Positions 18,901 to 28,700 of a DNA stretch of 64,000 nt are shown piece by piece. Both the position numbers and the translations under genes were made by a program. The notes under the pieces are model-generated. The model saw only the letters and a list, made by a program, of their open reading frames with translations, had not been told where the DNA came from and made no database searches. The stretch spans positions 1-64,000 of the forward strand of contig NZ_SBKN01000004.1 in assembly GCF_004122105.1 (NCBI RefSeq), in the 5' to 3' direction. The DNA comes from Flavobacterium stagni. GTDB lineage: Bacteria > Bacteroidota > Bacteroidia > Flavobacteriales > Flavobacteriaceae. Each line of letters opens with the position of its first letter. Position 1 is the stretch's first letter.

Positions 18901-21594
18901 AATACAGTCTCTTGGACAATTAATCCGTCTTTACCAGCTAGTGTTATTATTGCTACAGCTTCAACTACGGTTTGTGATGGTGAATTGGTTGAGTTTACCG
19001 CGACTCCAACTCATGGAGGAGCTTCACCTTCTTATCAATGGAAAATCAACGGTATCAATGTAGGAACCGATAATCCTATATTCTCGACTACTGATTTACT
19101 CAATGGAGACCAAGTTACTGTAGTAATGACTTCAAATGCTACGCCTTGTTTGGTAAATTCACCAGCAACTTCAAATACAATAACAATGACCGTTAACCCA
19201 TTGGTGTTGGCAAGTGTTACTATTAGTACAGCCTCTACTACTGTTTGTGAAGGAGCAAGTGTTACTTTTACCGCAACCCCTACAAATGGAGGTACATCAC
19301 CAGCTTACCAATGGCAAATTGATGGAAATGATGTGATTGGAGAGACTTCGAGTACTTTTACTACCAGTACATTATTGGACGGTGAAGTAGTGAGTGTAGT
19401 TATGGATTCAAATGATATATCACCCTGTTTAATTGGTTCTTCCATTTCTTCTAATGAAATTACAATGACCGTTTTACCCTACACTCCTGTAAGTGTTAGC
19501 ATCGTTGCATCAGCAACTACGATTTGTGCAGGAACTTCGGTAACGTTTACGGCTACACCAACCAACGGAGGTTCAACACCTTCTTACCAATGGAAAGTGA
19601 ATGGCAATAATGTAGGTACAGATAACGCTTTGTATACGACTACAGCTTTACAAAATGGCGATGTGGTAACTGTGGTGATGACATCCAATGCTTCACCTTG
19701 TTTGACAGGTTCGCCTGCGACATCAAACACTGTAACTATGACGGTAAATCCATTAGCAACTGCGAGTATTACAGCTAGCAACGGTCCGTCCCAATGTTAT
19801 GGAAGCGATATTAGCTTTACGGTAAGTGGAACAACCAATGCGATTTTATATTATAATTTAAATGGAGGTGGAACTCAGTTTACGGTATTAACCGGCGGTT
19901 CGGCTACCATTACGGTAACGGGAGCTACGGCCTCACAAACTTTAAACTTGGTATCGGTAGACAACGGTCAATGTCCGGTAACCCTTTCAGAAACGGCTAC
20001 AGTTGCTGTAAATACCACAACTTGGGATGGAACAGCCTGGAGTAACGGTGCGCCAGATGCTACGACGGCTGCTTTTGTAACAGGTAATTTAACCATTGCA
20101 AGTAACCTTCAAGCCTGTGCGTTAGTGATTTCAAACAATGCTATCGTTTCGGTGGCTTCGGGATCGAATGTAACCTTACAAAACGCGCTTTCAGTAGCTT
20201 CAGGAAGTAGCTTTACAGTAAACAGTAATGCCAACTTGATTCAAGTAAATCCGAATGCGGTGAATAGCGGAAACATCGTGGTAAAACGCGCTTCGAATCC
20301 ATTGATTCGTTTGGATTATATCTTATGGGGTTCTCCGGTGGCGGGACAGAATTTGTTCAACTTTTCACCGCTGACTTCTGTAAATCCAAATATTCGTTTT
20401 TATCAGTATAATCCATCAACCAACGTTTATAACACGGTGAGTGACTATGCGACACACGCTATGCAAGCGGGTAAAGGGTATTTGATTCGTTTACCGTTTA
20501 ACCATCCTACGGCAGCAGCGGTATGGAACGGTTCGTTCACGGGAGTTCCAAACAACGGAACCTATACAGTAACTTTAGGCAATACAGGATCAGGTTTTGG
20601 GTACAATGCGGTAAGTAATCCGTATCCCTCGACCTTGGATATTGCGCAATTCTACAGTGATAATGCATCAAACGTTGAGCCTACTTTGTATTTCTGGAGA
20701 AAAACCAACAATGCAACCAAACCTTCGTATTGTACATGGAATATGGATACGGATACATTTGTGGATAATGGAGAAGCCTATACGGAATCACCGAATGGTA
20801 TTATCCAAGTGGGACAAGGATTCTTTGTAGAAGCGAAAGGTAGTGCGACATCCGTAGTATTTAACAATACCCAACGTGTGGGGAACAATGCGAATCAGAT
20901 GTTTAAAACGCAAGGTGTTGCTACACAAAATACAGAAAAACACCGTATTTGGTTGAATATCACTAGCGGTAATGATTTTGCGCAAGCAGTAGTGGGTTAC
21001 TTCAGTAACGGAACTTTAGCGGCAGATGCTACGGATAGTAAATTATTTAACGATGGAAACTTAGCTTTGACCACTTTAATTGGAACCTCTCAGTACGTTG
21101 TAAATGGAAGACCCGTTCCTTTTGATGCAGCCGATGTGGTGCCCATGAGTTATAAAGCAACGACACCCGGTATGATGACAATAGCAATTGACCGAGTGGA
21201 TGGATTGTTTACTGGTGGATCACAAGCTATCTACTTGCATGATTTAGCTGATAATACCTATCATAATTTGAATGCAGGTCCGTATGTCTTCCAATCACAG
21301 GCTGGGACATTTAATAGCCGATTCGAATTAGTATATCAAAATGCGTTGAGTACTGTTTCACAAGAATTGGAGGCAAATCATTTCCAAGTGGTAAGAAAAG
21401 AAGGAACGCTTCATATTCAGGCCAATGAAATGATGGCACAAGTTATTGTGTTTGATTTGCAAGGTCGTGTTGTAGTTCAACAAAAGAATGTGAATCAACA
21501 AACTATTGTTTTACCGGGTGTAATCCAAGACCAAGTTTACTTGGTTCGTGTCATTACCACAACAGGTAAATCTGGAATAAAGAAAGTTTTGTAA
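15913..21594 (+). CDS. Giant secreted T9SS type C protein with N-terminal beta-solenoid-like repeats
   Basis: 1893 residues. A polar leader precedes a hydrophobic signal segment (about 22-38). Residues about 40-815 are Thr/Gly/Asn-rich short strands typical of a right-handed beta-helix, built from repeats of about 240 residues that share NFGAAG, AAPTYG and VEWITPF; the third is shortened and divergent. Then Ig-like domains: 818-910 (SQPSAPITTCSG, YSWRKGG), 915-1013, and three PSYQWK-type copies up to about 1282. The shared C-terminal module starts near 1369 (TTWDGTAWSNGAP) and ends in a type C-like sorting domain (VFDLQGR ... KSGIKKVL). The last 500 residues are nearly identical to those of the 11533 gene. 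Likely a surface filament or adhesin by inference; no catalytic site recognised. Confidence 0.86.
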   Translation: MKTTVLINKELHLHSAHINVKNLVVLTLFFLLSYISKGATITSTATGGAWNATTTWVGGVVPATTDNAIIATGATVNLTAAATAVNVTVNAGGTLSIATQILTVTGTFANNGTLNGTTGRLYFGGNVTTMGTHTLTGTQIRFTGAAAQSIASFTTTGIVNMVKNGGTATLTGNISCGGITINSTGGSVLNLGTALTHTTTGVVTLTRGTLNGGSSTLNVNVVSTTAWNGSGTVFVSGTGTVNFGAAGNQTLSNNPVTNFNNLTFSNTGTKTITTARCQVNNILSMEGNAVLSAAPTYGAAATLRYNRTAARAAGVEWITPFVATGGVQVTNTGTITMNAAKVFNASIPLSIATGATLATGNFQLTLGGNFTNSGTFTAGSSAIVINNTMATQSISGFTTTGLVSMTKTAGVATFTSNVTSAGLTINGTGGTLNLGAALTHTSSGVITLTAGSLNGGSSTLNVNAVSATAWNGTGTVFTAGTSTVNFGAAGAQTLSASATTFYNLTFSNSGVKTLTTANCTATNTVSMEGTATVSAAPTYGSAAKLIYNTATARTAGVEWITPFAATGGVVIANTGIITMNNAKVFNTSIPLTINTGATLATNNFQLNLGGDFNRLGNFTAGSSAVVIEGTMATQTIVGFTTTGVVSMTKTSGTATFTANVTAAGLTINGTGGALHLGTGLTHTISTTLTRTAGTLNGGASTLQLAGTVSGTGGTFDAGTGTFEYTGAAQSIAVLPYYNLTLSGSGTKTFSATTTVTNTISINSGTIANLTAGLTHTTNGLILGGVVRASGSWGGTGSGATNINATFFTATTGKINNNCSVPTITSQPSAPITTCSGSGVQVLSVTATGAGLTYSWRKGGVAVLNGAVISGQGTATLTLTNPILSDAGSYDVVITGTCASSVTSNAVSVVVDVPLTAGVLTPSPATSSVCDGTNVSVTATAGTGGIGTVMDELEVSLSGGAFVAYTSGSPIATAGETAVTVRTRRTATGPGCTTSSYNTVSWTINPSLPASVIIATASTTVCDGELVEFTATPTHGGASPSYQWKINGINVGTDNPIFSTTDLLNGDQVTVVMTSNATPCLVNSPATSNTITMTVNPLVLASVTISTASTTVCEGASVTFTATPTNGGTSPAYQWQIDGNDVIGETSSTFTTSTLLDGEVVSVVMDSNDISPCLIGSSISSNEITMTVLPYTPVSVSIVASATTICAGTSVTFTATPTNGGSTPSYQWKVNGNNVGTDNALYTTTALQNGDVVTVVMTSNASPCLTGSPATSNTVTMTVNPLATASITASNGPSQCYGSDISFTVSGTTNAILYYNLNGGGTQFTVLTGGSATITVTGATASQTLNLVSVDNGQCPVTLSETATVAVNTTTWDGTAWSNGAPDATTAAFVTGNLTIASNLQACALVISNNAIVSVASGSNVTLQNALSVASGSSFTVNSNANLIQVNPNAVNSGNIVVKRASNPLIRLDYILWGSPVAGQNLFNFSPLTSVNPNIRFYQYNPSTNVYNTVSDYATHAMQAGKGYLIRLPFNHPTAAAVWNGSFTGVPNNGTYTVTLGNTGSGFGYNAVSNPYPSTLDIAQFYSDNASNVEPTLYFWRKTNNATKPSYCTWNMDTDTFVDNGEAYTESPNGIIQVGQGFFVEAKGSATSVVFNNTQRVGNNANQMFKTQGVATQNTEKHRIWLNITSGNDFAQAVVGYFSNGTLAADATDSKLFNDGNLALTTLIGTSQYVVNGRPVPFDAADVVPMSYKATTPGMMTIAIDRVDGLFTGGSQAIYLHDLADNTYHNLNAGPYVFQSQAGTFNSRFELVYQNALSTVSQELEANHFQVVRKEGTLHIQANEMMAQVIVFDLQGRVVVQQKNVNQQTIVLPGVIQDQVYLVRVITTTGKSGIKKVL
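16280..18360 (+). repeat. Intragenic repeat, about 720 bp per unit, 3 units
   Basis: Units begin near 16300, 17020 and 17740, a period of about 720 bp (240 residues). The first two are the most alike (NFGAAG, AAPTYG, VEWITPF); the third matches only in its first third. Edges are approximate and in frame. Confidence 0.75.
19510..21070 (+). repeat. Long direct repeat, copy 2 (inside 15913 gene)
   Basis: Partner of 13600-15160 at a constant 5910-bp offset. It encodes the last Ig-like domain and most of the shared C-terminal module. Confidence 0.85.
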
Positions 21595-21619
21595 TTTAAA
21601 TAGCGATTGATTTTGACAG

Positions 21620-21648
21620 CCTCTCTGAGTATTTCAGAGAGGTTTTTT
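21620..21648 (+). terminator. Terminator of the 15913-21594 gene
   Basis: Nine-bp stem CCTCTCTGA / TCAGAGAGG with a 5-base loop and six T. Confidence 0.9.
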
Positions 21649-21689
21649 CTTTTATGTAAGAAAAAAGTTAATAAGTGTAGATGTAAAAG

Positions 21690-21723
21690 TGTGTTCGTCG
21701 TTATCATAGTGTATTTTGTCGAA
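21690..21723 (+). promoter_or_regulatory. Phased TCGA-type pair upstream of the 21891 gene
   Basis: GTCGTT (21697) and GTCGAA (21718) are 21 bp apart. Both follow AGTGT plus a T-rich stretch (AGTGTGTTCGTCG, AGTGTATTTTGTCG). The pair is about 120 bp upstream of the best -7 box, further than for the other genes. Confidence 0.65.
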
Positions 21724-21844
21724 AACAAAAATTAGACAAATGGAAGAATAATCCGATAAAAATTGTTAAATTTTGTAAAAATGGCTTTTTAACGATTTTA
21801 TTTTTAAGATATCGTTTTCTTTTTACCAGAATCTAAGATGGTTA

Positions 21845-21852
21845 TAGTTTTG
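21845..21852 (+). promoter_or_regulatory. Candidate -7 box of the 21891 gene
   Basis: TAGTTTTG matches TANNTTTG and gives a leader of roughly 30 bases. No TTG box was found at the ideal distance. Confidence 0.5.
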
Positions 21853-21890
21853 CCTTGTACCCCAATACATCGTAAAACAAGTTTAAAAAA

Positions 21891-24800
21891 ATGAAAACAA
21901 CAGTACAAAACTTAACCTCAAAAATTGTTTATGCAGCATTATTTGGAATGATGTTGCTTACATGGCAAGTTAATGCACAATCAAAAACTATCAATGCAAG
22001 TGGAACCTTTACAGTTCCTCACGGAGTCACTTCAGTCACTGTAGAGTGCTGGGGCGGCGGCGGAAAAGGAGGGTCTACCCTTTCAAACGGCACCGAAACA
22101 GGTGGCGGTGGCGGTGGTGCCTATGCGAAAAAGAATGCAGTTACTGTAACCCCAGGTTCAACTCAAAATGTAGTGGTTGGATTAGGAAGTTCGACAACTG
22201 CAGCAGGAGGCGATTCGTATTTTATTTCTACGACAACAATTTTAGCCAAAGGTGGAAATAGTTGTGCTAATAATTCGAATACTGGTGCCGCAGGAGGAAG
22301 TTCCTCAAATTCTGTGGGTGATGTGAGACGTGCCGGCGGTGCTGGTGCTAATGGTTCATCAGGGAATTATGGTGGCGGTGGTGGATCTTCTGCTGGACCT
22401 AACAATTCAGGAGTTGCTGCAACCAATGCAAACGGAGCTACAGCCCCAACAGGAGGCGGTAATGGCGGAAATGGACGTTCAGGTTCGAACGGAAATGGAA
22501 CAGCTGGAACTATTCCTGGTGGAGGAGGCGGAGGCGTCATGTCAAGTGGATCAAATTCGTTTTCAGGAGGAAATGGAGCCAATGGACAAGTTATTATTTC
22601 TTGGAGCTGTTCAAATACTTTGACATCTGCAACCGGGACAGACAATCAATCTTTATGTTTACATACATCCATTACTACCATAACTTATTCTATGGTAGGG
22701 GCTTATGGGGCGACCTTTTCTGGTTTACCAACTGGGGTTAACGGTACCTACACGGATGGTGCAATTAGTATCACAGGTACTCCAACAACTGCGGGAGTTT
22801 ATAATTACACCATAACTCCAGTAAATGGTTGTTCTTCTAATATTATTACTGGTAAAATTACTGTATTAGCTCCTCCAACTAACCTAAGTGCTGTGGCTAG
22901 TTCGACTGCTATCTGCTCAGGTGAAGCAGTAAATTTAATAGTTTCTTCCAATTCAAACTCGGCGTTAAGTGCAGTAATATTCAATGAAAATTTTAATGGT
23001 TCATCAAACGGTTGGACTTTATTCAATACAAGTATAGGAGGTACTGTAGAGAATGCAGCTTGGACATTACGCGCCAATGGATATACAATCAGCAGTGAGA
23101 CGTTCACAAGTAATGATGCATCACAATTTTATATGTCCAATAGTGATGCTCAGGGTTCAGGAACTACTACTGCAACACAGCTAGTTTCCCCAGCTTTCAG
23201 CACCGTAGGTTTAACAGAAGCAACCTTAACTTTTTACCATTACTATCGTTATTATGATGGGAATGAAAGCGGATTAGTGCAAATTTCAACAGATGGTGCC
23301 ACATGGACTACTATTGCAGGGCCTTATACAGCGAATCAAGGTTCAGCTAATGGCTTTAGTTTGGTGACTTTAAATTTGAATGCTTATGTAGGACATGCCA
23401 ACGTGAAAATTCGTTTCAAATACGATGCTACGTATGATTGGTATTGGGCCATTGATAATGTTAAAGTTGAAGGAACTTTTGCTACAGCGCCAGAAGCTAC
23501 TTACTCTTGGACTTCTTCACCAGCTGGATTTACTTCAGATGTAAAAAACCCAACAGGGATAGTGCCTACACAAACAACAACGTATACGGTAACGGCTACA
23601 AACTCTTATGGATGTTCTTCTACTACTTCGGTAACTGTAGTTGTCAATCAACCTTTAACTTTTACCAATTTAAGTGCTGATGCCAATGATATCTTAGCCA
23701 ATGCTACAACAACGGTTCGTGCTAATGATGTGTCTGGAACTAATGCCAATGTATCATGGTTTACCGAACCCAATGGAAATGGAAACTTTTTAGGAACAGG
23801 TGCTGATTTAAGTAATGTGGGTCCAGGAAAATATTATGCACAAATCACAGGGTCTTGTGGGACAACGATTGAGCAATCAATTGAGGTATTCGGTTTAAGC
23901 AGTTGGACAGGAGCAATCAATACTTTATGGAATGAAGCAGGGAATTGGGCAGAAGGAGTTGTTCCTAATGCGTATTGTAAAGTAACTATTGGAACAGGTA
24001 AAACTGCTGAGGTTCTAGCACAAGATGCTACAGCATACAGTTTGGCTATCGCTGGTAATGGTGTTTTGACCGTTAAATCTGGAAAAAATATTACAGTAAT
24101 GAATGCCATTTCAACAGTAAATGCAACCAATTTAATTGTAGAAAGTAATGCTAATTTAGTACAAGTTGATGCAGTTGCCAATACTACGGCTATTACCGTG
24201 AAAAGAAAATCAGCTGCTTTAAAACGTTTGGATTACATTTTATGGTCATCACCCGTTGCGGGTCAAAATGTATTGGCTTTTTCACCATTAACATCGGTAA
24301 GTCCAACCTCACGTTTCTATACGTACAATACTACATTAAATACCTACAATTCAATTGCGACTCCAAGTGCGGTTAATTTTGATGCAGCCAAAGGGTATTT
24401 AATTCGTGTGCCTAACAACCATCCTACAGCAGCAACCATTTGGAATGGACAATTTGTTGGAGTTCCAAACAACGGTAACATTACCTATACATTGACCAAT
24501 TCAGCGGATGCTACAAAACGTTACAATTTAGTAGGGAATCCCTATCCATCAGCGATTAGTTTGTCAAAATTTATTGATGCGAATCAAAACAATATCAAAG
24601 GGACAGTATATTTTTGGAGAAAAACCAACGGAGCACCAAATAGTTCGTACTGGGCCATTTCAAAATACGGCTATTCTTCTAATGGAGAAGGGGTAAATCC
24701 AAACGGGATTATTCAAGTAGGTCAAGGTTTTATCGTTGAAGCTAAGGCTGATGCGACACAAGTTGTGTTCAACAATGACATGCGTATTTTGGATAATGCT

Positions 24801-25514
24801 AACCAAATGTTTAAAACGGGTGCCAATGCAACACAATCCCAATTGGGTCAAGAATCAGATCGTTTTTGGGTAAAAATGACAAGTGCTACCGGTTCATATT
24901 CACAAATTATGGTGGGTTATTTTCCTGAAGCTACAAATGGTTTGGATTCTGATATTGATGCCAAACAAATTGCAGATGGCGACATCTTATTAAGTACAGT
25001 GGTGAATGCTGAAAACTATGCGATTCAAGGACGTGTTGCGCCTTTTGATGCAGCTGATGTTGTTCCTATGAATTATACAGTAACTACAGCAGGTACGTAC
25101 ACACTTTCTCTTGATGCTTTCGAAGGAACTTTTAATGGAAATACAACCGTATTTTTAAAAGATAATGTTGCAGGAACAATGGTTTCTTTACAAGATGGAA
25201 ATTATACATTTACTACTGCTGCTGGAAGTTTTGCTAATCGTTTTGAGTTGCATTATCAAACATTGTTAGGTCAAGTAGAATTGCCACAATCGGAATCAAT
25301 TGGAATCAAATTTGTGAAAGGAAATTTGAAAGTTAATGTTGAAAATGATACTATTGATGAAGTTCAAGTATATGATTTAAACGGTAAAAAAGTAGCGTCT
25401 TCAAAAGGAATTCACGCTGCTCAATTTGAAATGAACAGTTTGCCAAAATCTACGGTATTGATCGTAAAAGTCAGTACAGAAAATAAAGCAGTTGCGGTAC
25501 GTAAAGTAATGTAA
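21891..25514 (+). CDS. Secreted T9SS type C protein with N-terminal glycine-rich domain
   Basis: 1207 residues, the shortest giant of the array. Signal peptide about 1-29 ending VNAQ. Glycine-rich domain about 30-235, an Ig-like domain 240-330, a jelly-roll module with NENFNGS and WYWAIDN (359-530), an Ig-like domain to about 588, one further small domain, and the C-terminal module from about 670, which starts SSWTGAINTLWNEAGNW rather than the TTWDGTAWSNG form. The type C-like sorting domain is in the last 80 residues (VQVYDLNGK ... VAVRKVM). Domain order matches 11533-15687 except for the extra Ig-like pair there, so the two are paralogues. The C-terminal module has diverged and lacks the near-identity shared by the previous two genes. 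Adhesion is inferred. Confidence 0.86.
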   Translation: MKTTVQNLTSKIVYAALFGMMLLTWQVNAQSKTINASGTFTVPHGVTSVTVECWGGGGKGGSTLSNGTETGGGGGGAYAKKNAVTVTPGSTQNVVVGLGSSTTAAGGDSYFISTTTILAKGGNSCANNSNTGAAGGSSSNSVGDVRRAGGAGANGSSGNYGGGGGSSAGPNNSGVAATNANGATAPTGGGNGGNGRSGSNGNGTAGTIPGGGGGGVMSSGSNSFSGGNGANGQVIISWSCSNTLTSATGTDNQSLCLHTSITTITYSMVGAYGATFSGLPTGVNGTYTDGAISITGTPTTAGVYNYTITPVNGCSSNIITGKITVLAPPTNLSAVASSTAICSGEAVNLIVSSNSNSALSAVIFNENFNGSSNGWTLFNTSIGGTVENAAWTLRANGYTISSETFTSNDASQFYMSNSDAQGSGTTTATQLVSPAFSTVGLTEATLTFYHYYRYYDGNESGLVQISTDGATWTTIAGPYTANQGSANGFSLVTLNLNAYVGHANVKIRFKYDATYDWYWAIDNVKVEGTFATAPEATYSWTSSPAGFTSDVKNPTGIVPTQTTTYTVTATNSYGCSSTTSVTVVVNQPLTFTNLSADANDILANATTTVRANDVSGTNANVSWFTEPNGNGNFLGTGADLSNVGPGKYYAQITGSCGTTIEQSIEVFGLSSWTGAINTLWNEAGNWAEGVVPNAYCKVTIGTGKTAEVLAQDATAYSLAIAGNGVLTVKSGKNITVMNAISTVNATNLIVESNANLVQVDAVANTTAITVKRKSAALKRLDYILWSSPVAGQNVLAFSPLTSVSPTSRFYTYNTTLNTYNSIATPSAVNFDAAKGYLIRVPNNHPTAATIWNGQFVGVPNNGNITYTLTNSADATKRYNLVGNPYPSAISLSKFIDANQNNIKGTVYFWRKTNGAPNSSYWAISKYGYSSNGEGVNPNGIIQVGQGFIVEAKADATQVVFNNDMRILDNANQMFKTGANATQSQLGQESDRFWVKMTSATGSYSQIMVGYFPEATNGLDSDIDAKQIADGDILLSTVVNAENYAIQGRVAPFDAADVVPMNYTVTTAGTYTLSLDAFEGTFNGNTTVFLKDNVAGTMVSLQDGNYTFTTAAGSFANRFELHYQTLLGQVELPQSESIGIKFVKGNLKVNVENDTIDEVQVYDLNGKKVASSKGIHAAQFEMNSLPKSTVLIVKVSTENKAVAVRKVM

Positions 25515-25557
25515 TTGAAAAATATAGCAGCGTAGCTGTTAACTTGTTAAAACGATG

Positions 25558-25592
25558 AATAAAGCCTGCTTATGCGGGCTTTATTGCATTTT
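25558..25592 (+). terminator. Terminator of the 21891-25514 gene
   Basis: Stem AATAAAGCCTGC / GCGGGCTTTATT with a 4-base loop. The T-run is weak (GCATTTT) and overlaps the first TCGA-type element of the next gene. Confidence 0.7.
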
Positions 25593-25618
25593 GTCGAGGT
25601 TTTTACGATTTTATCGAA
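25586..25618 (+). promoter_or_regulatory. Phased TCGA-type pair upstream of the 25711 gene
   Basis: GCATTTTGTCGAG (core at 25593) and CGATTTTATCGAA (core at 25613) are 20 bp apart in direct orientation. The first abuts the terminator stem of the preceding gene. A TAGCTTTG at 25701 is too near the start codon to be a convincing -7 box. Confidence 0.75.
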
Positions 25619-25710
25619 TACACTATCTTGTTAAATAAATATATTATATCTTAGGCTTCTAAAACTTTAGCCGTTTGTAATTCAGGCTATTAAGTAACAC
25701 TAGCTTTGCT

Positions 25711-28700
25711 ATGCATCCAAACAATACTCTAGTTCGCCATTTCTTTTTGACCATAGTAATTCTTATGGTTCTATCGGCAAAAATGAATGCGCAGGTAAGT
25801 GCTTATTCCTTTACACAAACCATTCCCGTTTCAGGATATGTTCCATTATCGGGAGGAACAGTTGCATTTGCTGCTCCATGGGATGATGACGCTCCTGTTC
25901 AAGTGCCCATTGGTTTTAACTTTTCCTACGACAATACGGTATTTACAAATTGTTACATCAGTCCGAATGGATTCATCACTTTTGGAGCAACACCTCCAAC
26001 TGTAGCCAATTATACGCCAATGAGTACAGCTACAGTATACAATCCTGGAAATACAGGAGGAGCGGTGGCAGCTATGGGGGTGAATTTAAGTTCGAATGGT
26101 TCTCCAATTGAATATGGTGTGATTGGTTCGGCGCCGAATCGAACATTTATCGTGCAATGGTCCAATGCGAATCGCAAAACAACAGCCGTTGTCCCAGGTG
26201 ATTTTGACTTCCAAATTCAGCTTTCAGAGACAACCAATGCCATCACATTTTCATATGGAAACTGTGATACCACCCAATCCACAACGAGCGTCAATGTTCA
26301 AGTCGGTTTGCGTGGATTTGATAACAATTTAGTGCAAGGAAACGTATTTAATCGCGTACAAGGAAGTTCCCAATTGTGGGGTAATTCTGGGGCTACTATT
26401 CAAGGTGCGGTCAACACGGCTACCTTATTCACGAATGGGACTGCCTATCCCAATTTTGGGTTACAATTTATATTTGCACCCGGTTCGCCTTGTACAACTC
26501 CAGCCGAATTACCGACCGCTTTGGTGTTGGGAGGCACATCCATTACCAGTACTTCTTTTGTTGGTAATAGTTTTACGCCACCAACCAATCCACCGTCAAA
26601 ATATATGGTGGTTCGAAGTTTATCCAATACACCACCCACCGCTGCTATTTTTGTCAACCGAACCTTTTATCCAGTAGGTACAACCGTTTCAGGATTTTTA
26701 GTAGTCGCCAATTCAAATTTGACTACTTTTAATCAAACGGGTTTGGCATCCAATACTACTTACTATTATTGGGTTATTCCCTATAACGACAAATGTATTG
26801 GAGCACCTTATTACAATTTAACTACGCCATTATCTGGGAGTGCAACCACTTGCTTTGCTACAACTGTTGCAGGAGCTGCAACCAGTGTAGGAGGAAATGG
26901 ATTTACAGCCAACTGGTCTGCAGTTACTGGGGCAACGAGTTATTCCATTGATGTTTCTACAAGCAACACCTTTGCCTCCTTTGTAACAGGATACAATAAC
27001 TTATCTATACCAACAGGGACAACTTCCTTGGTGGTTTCTGGATTATTACCTTCAACAACGTATTATTACAGAGTGCGTGCAAACGGTCCGGGCTGTGTTG
27101 TGAATAGTGCTACGATTACTGCAACCACTACCTGTGGTTATTACACCATTCCGTATACTCAAAATTTTGATACCACCACTGTTGGTAACGTTCCTGTATG
27201 TTACAGTGTATTGAATAACAATGCTGATACCAATCAATGGAAAGTACAAGCTGTAAGTTTTACTTCTTCACCCAGATCCATTCAAATTGATAAAAATCCT
27301 GCTGCGGATATGAATGACTGGTTTATTCTTCCAGGATTGAATTTAACAGGAGGCGTTTCGTATCGTCTAACTTTTAGATACAATACCGGTTCGGTTTCTG
27401 GGAACTCTGAAAATTTATCCGTGTTTTATGGAACTGCACAAACTAGTGCGGGAATGGTCAATAACCTAGTGAGTTTACCTGGAATCACCAATAATTTTTT
27501 TGAAACACAAACGGTTGATTTTGCCCCCGGAATTTCTGGGATATATTATATCGGTTTTTACGGATCGAGTTTAGCGAATCAAACATTTATTGCCATTGAT
27601 GATATTAGTGTTACTTTGTCACCCTCTTGTTTGGATCCGTCCAACTTAAACGTTACTACAATTGGATCTACAACAGCATCTTTGACATGGACAGCATCTT
27701 CAATCGCTCCCTCTCAAGGTTATGAATATTATTTGTCAACAACGAGTACACCCCCAACAGGTGCAACTGTTGCAACGGGTTCAGTTGGGGCAGGGGTAAC
27801 CACATTAAATTTATCAGGATTAAGTCCGAGTACCTACTATTGGATTTGGGTAAGAGGAAATTGTGGTCCTTCAGACAAAAGTATATGGACTACAGAAGAA
27901 ACATTCAATACAGAATGTTCAACCCCTACAATCACATCAACTATACCTGTAACCCGTTGTGGTTATGGTAATGGAACGTTAACGGCCAATTCATCCGTAG
28001 GTTCAAGTATTCGATGGTATGCTACTTCTACAGGAAGTACAGTAATAGGCACAGGAACTACCATTACGACGCCAAACACCTTAACGGATATTACCTATTA
28101 TGCAGAGGCTAGAGCTTTTGGTGCAATTGCCAAAACGGGGCCTGTAAACCCTTCGCTTCAATTGGGAACTCGTACGGTTCAAAATTATGCCGCAAAAGTA
28201 GATTTTACGGTCAATTCGAGTACCACTTTGCAATCGGTAGATATTTTCCCGATGGTATCCGGTCAAGCTGGACGTTTTATAGTTCGAACCATTGGAAATA
28301 TTCCAGTGGCTACAATTAATTATACCACAAATGTTTCCGGGGGGAATACATTACAAACCATTGCCATCAATGCCAATTTGTTGCCCGGAAATTATTATTT
28401 ATTTTTTGAAACCGTACCTTCTTCAGGTATTCGGATGAACAGTACAAATGGTACCTATCCTTATTCGAGTTCAGTAGCAACAATTGATGGGAATGACATT
28501 AATCCCGTGTATTATATGGGGGCATATAACTGGAAATTTACTACGGAATGCTTGTCTCCTCGAACACCTGTTACCTTAACGGTAACCGCTCCTCCAACAT
28601 TGTCATTGAGTGCTACTGATTTTACCATTTGTGAGGATGAAACTACACCCGTGGTAAATGTAATTGGAAGTGCAAATTACAACTCGTTTACTTGGAGTCC

